NCBI RefSeq assembly: GCF_001043915.1
Contig: NZ_LABX01000157.1
Coordinates: forward strand, 1 to 33,039
Length of the DNA stretch: 33,039 nucleotides
DNA from: Methylobacterium aquaticum
GTDB taxonomy: Bacteria; Pseudomonadota; Alphaproteobacteria; Rhizobiales; Beijerinckiaceae
Reading direction: 5' to 3'
The number at the start of each line of letters is the position of its first letter. The stretch's first letter is position 1. The position numbers and the translations under genes are program-made. The notes under the pieces are model-generated. The model had not been told where the DNA came from. It made no database searches and saw only the letters and a program-made list of their open reading frames with translations. Below, piece by piece: positions 17,246 through 25,494 of this stretch.

Positions 17246-18346
17246 TCAGCCCGCCGCGGCGAGCCCCGCCCGGTACGCCTCGACCGCGCGAGGCAGCGCG
17301 AAGTCCGGCAGGGCCCGCTCGGCCGCCGCCCGCAGGCGGGCCCGTTCTCCGGGATCGTCGAGGAGCGCCAGGGTGGTGCGGGCCCAGTCCGCGACATCCA
17401 TCGGCCGCACCGTGCCGCAGCCCCGCGCCTCCAGCAATTCGCGGGCGGCGCCGGAATGGGGCGAGGCGAGGACGCAAGCCCCGCTCTGCAACGCCTCGTT
17501 GACGACGAGGCCCCAGACATCGCCGCGGCTCGGGAACAGCAGCAGCCGGGCGGAGGCATGGGCCTCGGCCAAGGCACCTTGCGCGAGATAGCCGTCGAAC
17601 CGGGCCGGGATCCCGGCCTCGGCGAGGCGGGCCGCCATCTCGCCCCGAAGCGGGCCGTCCCCGGCCACCCGTACCCGCAAGGGGCGCCCGGCGGCGGCGC
17701 AGGCCCGCATCACGTCGGTGAAGAAGCGGGCGCCCTTCACCTCCTCGTTGAGGATGCCGCAGAACAGGACATCGTAGGGCCGCGCCTCGGGATCGGGCAG
17801 GGGCGGCGCGGCGTCCCAGGCCGGGAACAGCGGCGCGCGAAAGACCCGCCCTTGCGCGAGACCGTAGGTGGAGAGCAGCGTCCGGCTGCCGTCGCTCGGG
17901 GCGAGGCCGAAGGCAGCGCCCGGCACGATCGTCCGGCGCAACAGGCGGTGCGCCGGCGAGCGGGCGCCGGGATCGGTCTCCGGCACGCCGTCGGTGCGGA
18001 TCGCGTAGGGGATGCCCAGGGCCCGCGCGGCGAGCGCTGCCATCGCCATGGTGGGCGAGAAGTCGTTGAGGATCACCGCCGCGGGCCGCAAGGCGGCGAG
18101 GCGCGGGACGACGCTCGGATTGACGTAGAGGTTGCGCACCGCGTCCCGGTGCCAGCGCAGTCCCGGCAGCACGGCGAAGCCGTAGCCGTCCGCCGCCGCG
18201 AGTTCCCATTGGCGGGCGGGCTCCCGCGCCGCGCAGGCGAGCACGGTGAGCGGCCGGTCGAGGACGGAGGCCAGCGCCCGGTAGAGCACCTGGGTGTAGG
18301 GAGCGAGCGCGCCGGTCACCACCACGACCGGGCGATCAGCGGACAT
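17246..18346 (-). CDS. Glycosyltransferase family 4 (GT-B fold)
   Basis: A 366-residue cytoplasmic GT-B glycosyltransferase. The N-terminal half starts VVVVTGALAPYTQVLYRALA. The C-terminal donor-binding half shows VLFCGILNEEVKGARFF, VRVAGDGPLR and LLFPSRGDVWGLVVNEALQSGACVLAS, matching the GT4 pattern of a nucleotide-sugar binding acidic residue followed by VxxEAxxxGxPV. It should add a sugar to a lipid-linked or polysaccharide acceptor. The start (18346) overlaps the end of the deacetylase gene by 11 bases, so they share a transcript. It ends 42 bases from the converging comEC. Donor and acceptor are unknown. Confidence 0.88.
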   Translation of the reverse strand: MSADRPVVVVTGALAPYTQVLYRALASVLDRPLTVLACAAREPARQWELAAADGYGFAVLPGLRWHRDAVRNLYVNPSVVPRLAALRPAAVILNDFSPTMAMAALAARALGIPYAIRTDGVPETDPGARSPAHRLLRRTIVPGAAFGLAPSDGSRTLLSTYGLAQGRVFRAPLFPAWDAAPPLPDPEARPYDVLFCGILNEEVKGARFFTDVMRACAAAGRPLRVRVAGDGPLRGEMAARLAEAGIPARFDGYLAQGALAEAHASARLLLFPSRGDVWGLVVNEALQSGACVLASPHSGAARELLEARGCGTVRPMDVADWARTTLALLDDPGERARLRAAAERALPDFALPRAVEAYRAGLAAAG

Positions 18347-19142
18347 GCCGGGCTCCCATCAGGGCGTCGAGTTCGTGCAGGGGCCAGTCCGGTTCGAGGA
18401 CGTGGCGCGGCATCGCGGACAGGTCGTGCGGGCCGGTGGCGACGCCGCGGCGGGTGGTGAAGAAGGTGGCGTAGCCGCTGCCGAGGGCCAAGGCCGGGTC
18501 GCGGCCCGGCCGGTAATCGTGCTCGGCGACCCCCCAGGGGCAGGCGAAGTGCCGGACCGGCCGCCCCGTCGCCGCTTCGAGGGCGGCGCGGGACGCGACG
18601 ATCTCATGCGCGGCCGCCGCGTCGTCGAGGGTGGCGATGCGGGCGTGGCTCGCGCTGTGCGAGCCGATCTCCAGACCGGCGGCGAGCCACTCCGCCACCA
18701 GGGCCCGGCCGGCATAGGGGCCGGGCGGATGCGCCGGGGGGGCGTCGAGCCAGTCGGCGACGAGGAACAGGATCGCCGGCACCCCGGCCGCGCGCAGGAC
18801 CGGCAGCGCGACCTCGACCGTATCGGCATAGCCGTCGTCGAAGGTCACGAGGAAATGCCGCTCGGCCGTCGCCGCGCCGGATTTGAGGAGCGTCACCGCC
18901 TCGTCCGCCCCGACGAAGCGGCCATGCCGCTGCATGGAGGCGATCTGCGCCGCGAAACCGGCGCGGTGGCGCTCCGGGACGCGGTGGTAGCACAGGGCGT
19001 AGAGGCCCGGCGGGGCATCGGCGAGCCGGCGCCACCGCGCGAGCCCACGCAGCACCAGGGCCCGGACCACCGGATGGTCGCGGGCGAGGGCCTTCAAGGA
19101 ATGCAGCATCCCGCCCGCCGTCATGAAGAAGCCGTGTGCCAT
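18336..19142 (-). CDS. Polysaccharide deacetylase family protein
   Basis: A 268-residue NodB-homology (CE4) protein. Motif 1 TFDDGYADT is at 100-108 (Asp102, metal Asp103). Motif 2 SHSASH is at 161-166 (metal His162 and His166). FACPWG (199-204) corresponds to the usual FxYPxG. Such enzymes remove acetyl groups from N-acetylated sugars in surface polysaccharides or peptidoglycan. The ATG at 19142 (MAHGFFMTAGGMLHS) is favoured. The frame continues to 19430 but then overlaps the divergent gene. No clear signal peptide, so a cytoplasmic or weakly anchored site is likely. It is the first gene of a minus-strand pair with the GT4 gene. Confidence 0.88.
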   Translation of the reverse strand: MAHGFFMTAGGMLHSLKALARDHPVVRALVLRGLARWRRLADAPPGLYALCYHRVPERHRAGFAAQIASMQRHGRFVGADEAVTLLKSGAATAERHFLVTFDDGYADTVEVALPVLRAAGVPAILFLVADWLDAPPAHPPGPYAGRALVAEWLAAGLEIGSHSASHARIATLDDAAAAHEIVASRAALEAATGRPVRHFACPWGVAEHDYRPGRDPALALGSGYATFFTTRRGVATGPHDLSAMPRHVLEPDWPLHELDALMGARHVR

Positions 19143-19308
19143 AGGTGAGACCGCCCCGGCCCGTCGACAACCCAAGAAAACCACGTAGATGCCGGCGGAC
19201 CGCGCCGGGATGTGCGGCCCCGCGACGTCGGCGGCCACCACGCGGTGCGCCGCTTGCGTCTCGGGGGCATCGGACGCCGACGATGTCGCATCCTGGCACG
19301 GGACAGCC
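19143..19308. promoter_or_regulatory. Divergent promoter region at the centre of the polysaccharide locus
   Basis: 166 bases between the deacetylase start and the FemAB/GNAT-like start. It is the only obvious place for promoters serving the left pair and the four-gene right arm. An A-rich patch (CAAGAAAACC around 19173) is the likeliest promoter zone. No box pair could be assigned with confidence. Confidence 0.4.
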
Positions 19309-20322
19309 ATGACCAAGACGGAACGTGAGACGGGATTGCGGGTCCTGGCCGTGACCGATGTCTCGACCTGGGACGACGCCGTGTGGACGCAGCCGCGGGG
19401 CACCATCTTCGCGGCCTCGGGCTGGGGCACCTACAAGGCGCGGCGCGGCGCGGGCGTCGAGCGGCTGAGCGTCGTCGACGAGGGCGGCGACCTCCTGGGC
19501 CTGGCGCAGGTGCAGTCCCGCCGCCGGGGTCCGGTCCGGCAGCTCTACATCCAGGGCGGGCCGCTCCTGACCGGGAAGGGCGAGCGCCACGGCGAGGCGG
19601 TCCTGCGCACGCTGCTCGCCCATCTGGCCCTCGGGCCGCTCGACCTCCTGGTGGTCGATCCCACCCGGACCGAAAGCCCGGGCGCGGTGCTCGGCCTCCT
19701 GGCGGCGGGCTTCCGTCCGGTCGCGACCGCGGGCCGGCACACCCTGGAGGTGGACCTCACCGCCGGCCTCGACGCGATCCAGGCCGGGATGGAGCAGCGC
19801 TGGCGCAAGGCCCTGCGCAAGGCGGAGCGCCAGCCGGACCTCACGGCCCGCTTCCTCGACGACCCGGCCGAGCGGCTGGCCGCTTTCGACGCCTTCACGG
19901 CGATGTATGCGGCCCTCAAGACCCGCAAGGGCTTCTCGAACGACTTCGACGCCGCCGCCTACCGCGACCTCGCGGCGGCGGACTTGCGCCACGTCATCCT
20001 GGAGATCCGGGAGGGAGGGGAGCTGTGCCTGGTGCGGATCGCCCATCGCAGCCGCGACCGCTTCACCGATTTCTTCACCGCCTCGACCGAGCGGGCCAAG
20101 GCCAATGCCGCCGCCTATCTGGCGGTCTGGCACTTCATCCGCCGCGGCGCCGCGGAGGGCTGCCGGGTGTTCGATTTCGGCGGCATCGATCCGGCCGGCA
20201 ACCGGGGCGTCTACGATTTCAAGCGCGGGCTCACCCGCACCGTCGTGTCGAGCGGACCGCTCTGGCTTTATGGCCGCCACCGCCTCGTCACCGCGGCGGC
20301 CGGGGCGGTGCTCGCCCGGTGA
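19309..20322 (+). CDS. FemAB / BioF2-like GNAT acyltransferase in a polysaccharide locus
   Basis: A 337-residue soluble protein of the FemAB/GNAT superfamily. Marks are IFAASGWGTYKARRG near the N-terminus, the Arg/Lys-rich WRKALRKAERQ helix, MYAALKTRKGF in the middle, and the C-terminal RVFDFGGIDPAGNRGVYDFKRGL, which matches the FxxGG..P...Gxx.FK closing motif. FemAB proteins transfer amino acids from aminoacyl-tRNA, while related proteins in exopolysaccharide loci are thought to acylate sugars. The start MTKTERETG at 19309 follows GGGACA. The stop overlaps the GTG of the flippase (GTGA), so the genes are translationally coupled. This suggests decoration of the lipid-linked repeat unit before export. 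Confidence 0.8.
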   Translation: MTKTERETGLRVLAVTDVSTWDDAVWTQPRGTIFAASGWGTYKARRGAGVERLSVVDEGGDLLGLAQVQSRRRGPVRQLYIQGGPLLTGKGERHGEAVLRTLLAHLALGPLDLLVVDPTRTESPGAVLGLLAAGFRPVATAGRHTLEVDLTAGLDAIQAGMEQRWRKALRKAERQPDLTARFLDDPAERLAAFDAFTAMYAALKTRKGFSNDFDAAAYRDLAAADLRHVILEIREGGELCLVRIAHRSRDRFTDFFTASTERAKANAAAYLAVWHFIRRGAAEGCRVFDFGGIDPAGNRGVYDFKRGLTRTVVSSGPLWLYGRHRLVTAAAGAVLAR

Positions 20323-21620
20323 GGCCGTCATCCGTCCTCTCCAGGCGCTGGCGTGGGCCGGCCCTGCTCTCGCTCCTCGACCAGGGGGCGGTGAGCGGCT
20401 TCGGCTTCCTCGCCGGCATCGCGGCGGCGCGCCTGATCGACATGGAGGGGTTCGGCCGCTTCGCCCTCGTTCTCATCGTGGCGGGCTTCGCGCAAGGATT
20501 GCACAACGCGCTCGTCACCGCGCCGCTGATGACGATGGCCGGCTCGGTCCGCGATCCGGCTCGCTACAAGGCGGCGGTCGGCGTCGGCGCCCTGGCCCTG
20601 GCGGCGGGCCTCGGCCTCGGGGTCGCGGGCGTCCTCGCCCTGTACTTCTCCGCCCGCGGCGAGGCGGTGCCGGTCGGACTCGTGACGGCGGCGGGCGCGC
20701 TCACCCTGGCGCAGAACCTCCAGCTCACCGCCCGGCGGCTGCTCTTCGCCTATGAGGGGGGAGCGACGGCGCTTGCCATGGACCTCGCCCGCGCGATGGC
20801 GGCCCCGCTCGCCGTTGCCGTCCTGTGGGCGCTCGGCATCCCGCTCGATGCGGCGCGCCTCGTCGCCATCCTGGCGCTGACGGCGTTCCTGACGACGCTG
20901 CCGCTTCTCCTCGGCCGGGGCCCCCGTCCCGGGCGCCGGCGCCTCGCCGTCGCCGCGCGGCGACACTGGCAGATGGCGCGCTGGCTCCTGCCGGTCGTCC
21001 TCGTCACCTTCGGGCAGGAGCAGCTGGTCTGGATCCTGGCCGGCGGCGTCCTCGGCGACGAGGCGCTGGGGGGCTTGCGGGCGGCGCAGTACCTCGTCGG
21101 CCTCGTGCTGCTGATGCTCGCCGCGACCGAGAACGTGGTGCCGACCGGCGCCGGCCGGGCCTACGAGACCGGCGGCGAGCCGGCCCTGCGGGCCTATCTC
21201 CTCGCCGTCACCCGCCGCCTCGGCGTCCCGGTCGGGTTCCTCCTCGCCGTCGTGGCGGTCCCGGCGGAACTCTGGCTGCGCCTCGTCTTCGGCGCCCCCT
21301 ATGCGCCCTATGCGCCCTGCCTGCGCTGGCTGGCGCTCGGCGTGGTGTTCATCTTCCTGCGGGACATGGTGGCGCAGATCTTCCGGGCGCGCCGGCGCAC
21401 CGACGTGATCTTCCGTGCCTTCGCGGTCAGCCTCGCGGTGTCGCTGGCGCTGATCCAGCCGCTCCTCGCCCGCTACGGCGCCGTGGGTGCCGCGGCGGTC
21501 GTCGCCCTGGCGCACGGCGCCTCGCTCGCCGCCCTCCTGGCGGCCCTCGCACGGGCCCCGGCCCCGCGGGCCCCCGTGCCGCGATCCCCGGCCTCGCGCG
21601 CGGAGCGCCCAGGATGCTGA
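20319..21620 (+). CDS. Wzx-type oligosaccharide flippase (MOP/MVF superfamily)
   Basis: A 433-residue inner-membrane protein with about 12 hydrophobic segments and short loops, opening with SLLDQGAVSGFGFLAGIAAARLIDMEGFGRFAL, the typical first-helix block of polysaccharide biosynthesis flippases. It would carry undecaprenyl-linked repeat units to the periplasmic face. The GTG start at 20319 overlaps the previous stop by four bases. The C-terminus is Ala/Pro/Arg-rich and extends seven bases into the next gene. The order flippase, polymerase, co-polymerase is that of a Wzx/Wzy-dependent pathway. Confidence 0.87.
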   Translation: MRPSSVLSRRWRGPALLSLLDQGAVSGFGFLAGIAAARLIDMEGFGRFALVLIVAGFAQGLHNALVTAPLMTMAGSVRDPARYKAAVGVGALALAAGLGLGVAGVLALYFSARGEAVPVGLVTAAGALTLAQNLQLTARRLLFAYEGGATALAMDLARAMAAPLAVAVLWALGIPLDAARLVAILALTAFLTTLPLLLGRGPRPGRRRLAVAARRHWQMARWLLPVVLVTFGQEQLVWILAGGVLGDEALGGLRAAQYLVGLVLLMLAATENVVPTGAGRAYETGGEPALRAYLLAVTRRLGVPVGFLLAVVAVPAELWLRLVFGAPYAPYAPCLRWLALGVVFIFLRDMVAQIFRARRRTDVIFRAFAVSLAVSLALIQPLLARYGAVGAAAVVALAHGASLAALLAALARAPAPRAPVPRSPASRAERPGC

Positions 21621-22996
21621 ACGCCCTCATCGCCATCGGGGTCGCGACCTGGTTCACGGTCGCCTACCCGGTTCTGCGCCGCCGCCTCGCAACGCATCCG
21701 CCCTCCGGGGGAGCGCCCCTGTTCTGGCCGCTCACCCTGGTCGTGGTGTTCGCCTTCATGCCCCTCGTCTTCACGGTGCCGCGGGAGGACGGCAACGCCG
21801 TGCTGGAGCAGGGGCTGACGGCCTCGAACGTCGTCACCATCGTGCTCACCGGCCTGACCGCCCTCTACCTGATCGTGAAGGTCGCGGCCGACCGCCGGGT
21901 CCTGCTGCTGCCCTTCGCGATGCCCTACCTGCCGTTCACCCTGATGATCGGCATGGACGGCCTGAGCGCCGCCTGGTCGATCGTGCCGACCTACACGCTC
22001 TATCGCACCGCGGAGCTGGCGGTGTTCACCCTCGCCTCGATCCTGATCTTCGACCGGCCGGACATCCGGCGGCGGCTCGCCGACATCCTGGCGATCGTGA
22101 CGCTTGCCTGGCTCGTCTCGGTGACGCCGGAGGTCCTCCAGAACCTCGCCTCGGGCATCGTGTTCTCCTCGGCCAAGAACAACATGATGCCGCTCGTCTG
22201 CGCGCTTCTCGGCTTTTCCGCCTGGTTCGGGCCGCCCAACCGGCGCCGCGGCCGCTATCTCGTCCTGGCCGCCATGGGCTTCGTGATCGCGGGCTCGGCG
22301 GCCTCGACGGGGGCGCTGATCGCGGTCGGGCCGGCCCTGATGATCGCCTCGCGCCGCCCGGGGCTGCGGGTCGCCGGGGTCGTCCTGGCGCTGGTCGCGC
22401 TGGCGCTGTTCCTGTTCCTGATGATCGGCCTGTCGAGCTTCCCGGGCCTCCTCGACCTCCTCTCGGTCATCCTCCAGAAGCCCAAGGTGGAACTCGCCAA
22501 CGCCACCGGCCGCGGCCAGTTCTGGCCGACCTTCATCGCGGCGACGCAGGACCGCCTGCTCGGCTCCGGCTTCTCGGCCGCCGACCGCTTCGTGCAGCTC
22601 CTGATCCCAACCACCGGGCTCGCCGACGAACTCGGCCGCGACGCGGTGTTCATCTCGAGTTCGCACAACATGTTCCTGAGCGCCTGGGCCGGCACCGGGA
22701 TCGTCGGCCTGTCCTTCGCGGTCGTGACCCTGGTCGAGCCGGTCCGCTTCGCCGCGACGGCCGATCGCGGCACCCGGCGGATCGTCGCCTGCCTGATCCT
22801 GATGCTCGCCCTCAACGGGATGACGACGCCCGGGCTGTTCCAGGACTGGAACGTCAACGTGCTGGCCTATGTGGCGGCGCTCGCCTGCGCGCGGGCGGCG
22901 TGCCGCGAGGTCGAGGCCGAGGCGGTGCCGGAGGCGAGTGCCGCCCGGCCCATCCCGTCCCCGGGCGGCACGGGGCAGGCCTGGCCCGCGGCTTGA
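21614..22996 (+). CDS. O-antigen ligase / polymerase-like protein (Wzy/WaaL superfamily)
   Basis: A 460-residue protein with about 10-12 membrane segments. Between about residues 285 and 360 lies a large, less hydrophobic loop with NATGRGQFWP, DRLLGSGF and SSSHNMFLSAWAGTGIVGL, the pattern RG...W......P..G.G........HN..L......G shared by Wzy and WaaL proteins, in which the conserved Arg and His are functional. It would polymerise repeat units in the periplasm or ligate them to a lipid. Beside Wzx and Wzc homologues, polymerase is the more likely role. It overlaps the flippase by seven bases. Confidence 0.87.
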   Translation: MLNALIAIGVATWFTVAYPVLRRRLATHPPSGGAPLFWPLTLVVVFAFMPLVFTVPREDGNAVLEQGLTASNVVTIVLTGLTALYLIVKVAADRRVLLLPFAMPYLPFTLMIGMDGLSAAWSIVPTYTLYRTAELAVFTLASILIFDRPDIRRRLADILAIVTLAWLVSVTPEVLQNLASGIVFSSAKNNMMPLVCALLGFSAWFGPPNRRRGRYLVLAAMGFVIAGSAASTGALIAVGPALMIASRRPGLRVAGVVLALVALALFLFLMIGLSSFPGLLDLLSVILQKPKVELANATGRGQFWPTFIAATQDRLLGSGFSAADRFVQLLIPTTGLADELGRDAVFISSSHNMFLSAWAGTGIVGLSFAVVTLVEPVRFAATADRGTRRIVACLILMLALNGMTTPGLFQDWNVNVLAYVAALACARAACREVEAEAVPEASAARPIPSPGGTGQAWPAA

Positions 22997-23093
22997 TGAG
23001 GACCGGACGACGGGAACGCCGCGCGGTCCGGCTGTCTTGGAACGGGACGGATCCGATCCGCGGCGAGACTCTCTGAGGAGCCTTGGGCCCAAC

Positions 23094-25205
23094 ATGACCA
23101 TGGTCGAGAATGTCCGCAACGGGCTGCTCGTCGGCGCATCCCCGCGGGAGGGCCAGGGGGAGCGCGACCCGTGGTTCCTCGATCCGCGGGAGATCCTGCG
23201 CACCATGCGCCTGCGCTGGTTTGCGGTGCTCGTGCCCGTCCTCCTGTGCCTCGGGCTCGCGGCGGCCTGGATGCACCTCAACCCGCCGCAATACGCCGCC
23301 TCGACGCAGATCCTGATCGACCCGCGCGGGCTCCAGGTGGTGAAGGACGGCCTGACCCCGCCGGACCAGGCGAGCGACGCGAGCCTCCTCCTCGTCGACA
23401 GCCAGCTCCGGGTCCTGACCTCCGACGACGTGCTCGGCCGGGTCGTCGACCGGTTCGACCTGACGCAGGACCCAGAATTCCGGGGGCGCGAGACCCTGAT
23501 CGGCGCGCTCAAGGCGCTGGTCGCGCGCTTTGCCGGCCGCACCGAGTCGCCGGCCGAACCCCGGCTGACGGCGCTCAGGATCCTGCGCGACCGGGTCGGC
23601 GGGCGGCGCCTGGAGCGCAGCTTCGTGCTGGAACTCGGCGTCACCTCCGAGGACCGCGAGAAGGCCGCCCGCCTCGCGAGCGGCATCGCCGAGACCTACC
23701 TTGCCCGCGACGCCGCCATCCGCTCCGAGACGACCCGCCGGGCCGGGGAGGCGATCGAGGGGCGGCTCGCCGAGCTGCGCGAGGCCCTGCGCCAGGCCGA
23801 GGACAAGGCTCAAGCCTTCCGGGCGAAGCGCAACCTCGTCGGCACCCGCTCCCAGCTCGTGAGCGAGCAGCAGCTCACCCAGCTCAGCGAGCAGCTCGGT
23901 GCGGCCCGGGCCAAGGCCCTGGAGGCCGGCTCCCGCATGCGCCAGGTCGAGAGCGTGCTCGCCGGCGGGCGCTTCGATTCCGCCAACGAGATCGTCACGA
24001 ACCCGACCATCACGGCCCTGCGCGGCCAGCTCGCCGGCGTCGAGCGCCTGCGCGCCGATGCCGAGGAGACGCTGGGCAAGCGCCATCCGAGCTACCAGGC
24101 GGCCGTGGTGCAGGAGAAGGCCCTGCGCGGGGCGATCGAGGCCGAGATCCGCCGCATCGCGGCGGCGAGCCGCAACGATTTCGAGGCCGCCCAGGCGAGC
24201 GCCAAGATCCTCGCCTCGACGCTGGAGCGGCGCAAGACCGAGGCGCTGAAGGTCGGCGACGACTTCGTGCAACTGCGCGAGTTGGAGCGTCAGGTCGAGG
24301 CGAGCCGGGCGGTCTACGAGGCGTTCCTGGTCCGGGCGCGCGAGTTGCAGGAGCAGCAGCGCCTCGACACCTCGGCCTCGCGCATCATTTCGGTGGCCTC
24401 CCCGCCGGAGAAGCGGATCGGCCCGCCGATGCCGGTGGTGGTGGTCGCCGCCCTCGTGGCCGGGACCGGCCTCGGCCTCGTCGGTGCCCTCGGGCTCGAA
24501 TTGCTCGCCGGCCGCGTCCGCTCGCGCCGGCGCCTCGAGGGTCATCTCGGGCGCACCGGCCTCGACGCCCTGCCGCGTGCCCCGCGCAAGGCCGTCACCC
24601 TCAAGGCCGATCCGTCTGCCCGGGGTGACGGCCCCTACGAGGTGGCGCTCGCGCGCCTGCGCCACCGCCTCGCCGCCGCCGAGCCGTGGGTCAAGCCACT
24701 CGTCGTCCTCGTCACCGCGGGCGACGACCGGCTCGGCAAGTCCGGGCTCGCCTGTTCGCTGGCCCTCTCGGCGGTGGCCGACCGCGAGCGGGTGATCCTG
24801 GTCGATGCCGATCCGAAGGGCCTCCTGACCCGCGACCTCGGTGCCGCCGCGCCCCGGACCCTCGCGGATCTGCTGCGCGCCCGCGCCCCGTTGAGCGACG
24901 CCCTGGTGACCCTGCCGTCCGGCCTCCGGGTGCTCCCCCGCCCGTCGGACCTGCCCCGGGACCTCGCCGGGATCTTCGCCGAGGCGCTCCTGCGCAGCGA
25001 CGCCGATCTCGTCGTGGTCGATCTCGGTCTCGTCGGCGGCGACGTGGTCACCGAGCGCCTGATCGCCGAGGAGCGCATCCCGACGCTGCTGCTGGCCGTC
25101 AGTGCCCGCCGCGGCCGGGTCGCCGCGGTGGATCGGGCGCTCAAGGCCATCGGCCCGAGCCGCCGGCCGAGGGTGGTCGTGACGGAGGCGGATGTGCGGG
25201 AATAG
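23094..25205 (+). CDS. Wzc/GumC-like polysaccharide co-polymerase with reduced kinase domain
   Basis: A 703-residue chain-length regulator. It has a Wzz-type N-terminal domain with TM1 (about 42-60), a long periplasmic coiled-coil region (about 220-430), the proline-rich approach SPPEKRIGPPMP and TM2 (446-470), then a cytoplasmic ATPase-like domain. The P-loop GDDRLGKS (543-550) and Walker A' ILVDADP (568-574) remain, and Walker B reads VVVDLG (Asp643). No Tyr occurs in the last 140 residues, and the C-terminal Tyr cluster of BY-kinases is absent: the protein ends in TEADVRE. It is probably a co-polymerase that can bind nucleotide but does not autophosphorylate in the usual way. It follows the polymerase by 97 bases with GAGGAG about 14 bases upstream of MTMVEN. 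Confidence 0.87.
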   Translation: MTMVENVRNGLLVGASPREGQGERDPWFLDPREILRTMRLRWFAVLVPVLLCLGLAAAWMHLNPPQYAASTQILIDPRGLQVVKDGLTPPDQASDASLLLVDSQLRVLTSDDVLGRVVDRFDLTQDPEFRGRETLIGALKALVARFAGRTESPAEPRLTALRILRDRVGGRRLERSFVLELGVTSEDREKAARLASGIAETYLARDAAIRSETTRRAGEAIEGRLAELREALRQAEDKAQAFRAKRNLVGTRSQLVSEQQLTQLSEQLGAARAKALEAGSRMRQVESVLAGGRFDSANEIVTNPTITALRGQLAGVERLRADAEETLGKRHPSYQAAVVQEKALRGAIEAEIRRIAAASRNDFEAAQASAKILASTLERRKTEALKVGDDFVQLRELERQVEASRAVYEAFLVRARELQEQQRLDTSASRIISVASPPEKRIGPPMPVVVVAALVAGTGLGLVGALGLELLAGRVRSRRRLEGHLGRTGLDALPRAPRKAVTLKADPSARGDGPYEVALARLRHRLAAAEPWVKPLVVLVTAGDDRLGKSGLACSLALSAVADRERVILVDADPKGLLTRDLGAAAPRTLADLLRARAPLSDALVTLPSGLRVLPRPSDLPRDLAGIFAEALLRSDADLVVVDLGLVGGDVVTERLIAEERIPTLLLAVSARRGRVAAVDRALKAIGPSRRPRVVVTEADVRE

Positions 25206-25219
25206 CGGGATCCGTTTTT
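25189..25219 (+). terminator. Possible terminator after the co-polymerase gene
   Basis: CGGAT (25189-25193) pairs with ATCCG (25210-25214), directly followed by TTTTT (25215-25219). The loop is long (16 bases) and the stem overlaps the last codons, so strength is doubtful, but the T-run right after the stem is in the correct place. Confidence 0.33.
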
Positions 25220-25329
25220 CTCCCGACAGCCCCGCGCCCGCAGGAAGAGGAGACAACGTGCGCCTCGTCTGACCCGGGAATGCTCCGTCACACAGGCGAG
25301 GCTTCAGGCGCGTCTTGCAGGAGCGCATC

Positions 25330-25454
25330 ATACCAACGGCCCAAGATGCTGACGCATCGGGCCGTTGACCCATCTCGAATTTTCGATGTCAAGCCAGAGG
25401 CTTGGCGAAAATTCGAGAACAGAACCAAAGGTCGTTTTCAACGACCGTTGGTAT
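25330..25454. repeat. Hairpin-built mobile-like repeat, copy B (short form)
   Basis: A 125-bp element with perfect 10-bp inverted ends ATACCAACGG / CCGTTGGTAT. Inside are GATGC-TGAC-GCATC (25345-25358), a 12-bp perfect stem CTCGAATTTTCG / CGAAAATTCGAG (25374-25385, 25406-25417) enclosing CAAGCC/GGCTTG, and GGTCGTT/AACGACC (25430-25446). Copies A and C are longer by an extra internal hairpin. It lies 40 bases before the beta-helix gene start, within its leader. No gene is inside. Confidence 0.85.
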
Positions 25455-25494
25455 CATTCCACGATCCCAACCCGACAGGCTCCGGGAGAACCCC

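Noticed and set aside
19291..19309. TGGCACGGGACAGCC as a sigma-54 promoter
   Set aside because: The -24 half fits but there is no TTGC at the right distance, and it would lie on top of the start codon.
22854..25373. Very long minus-strand open frame opposite the co-polymerase gene
   Set aside because: Low-complexity antisense translation. The plus-strand protein has P-loop and Wzz features.
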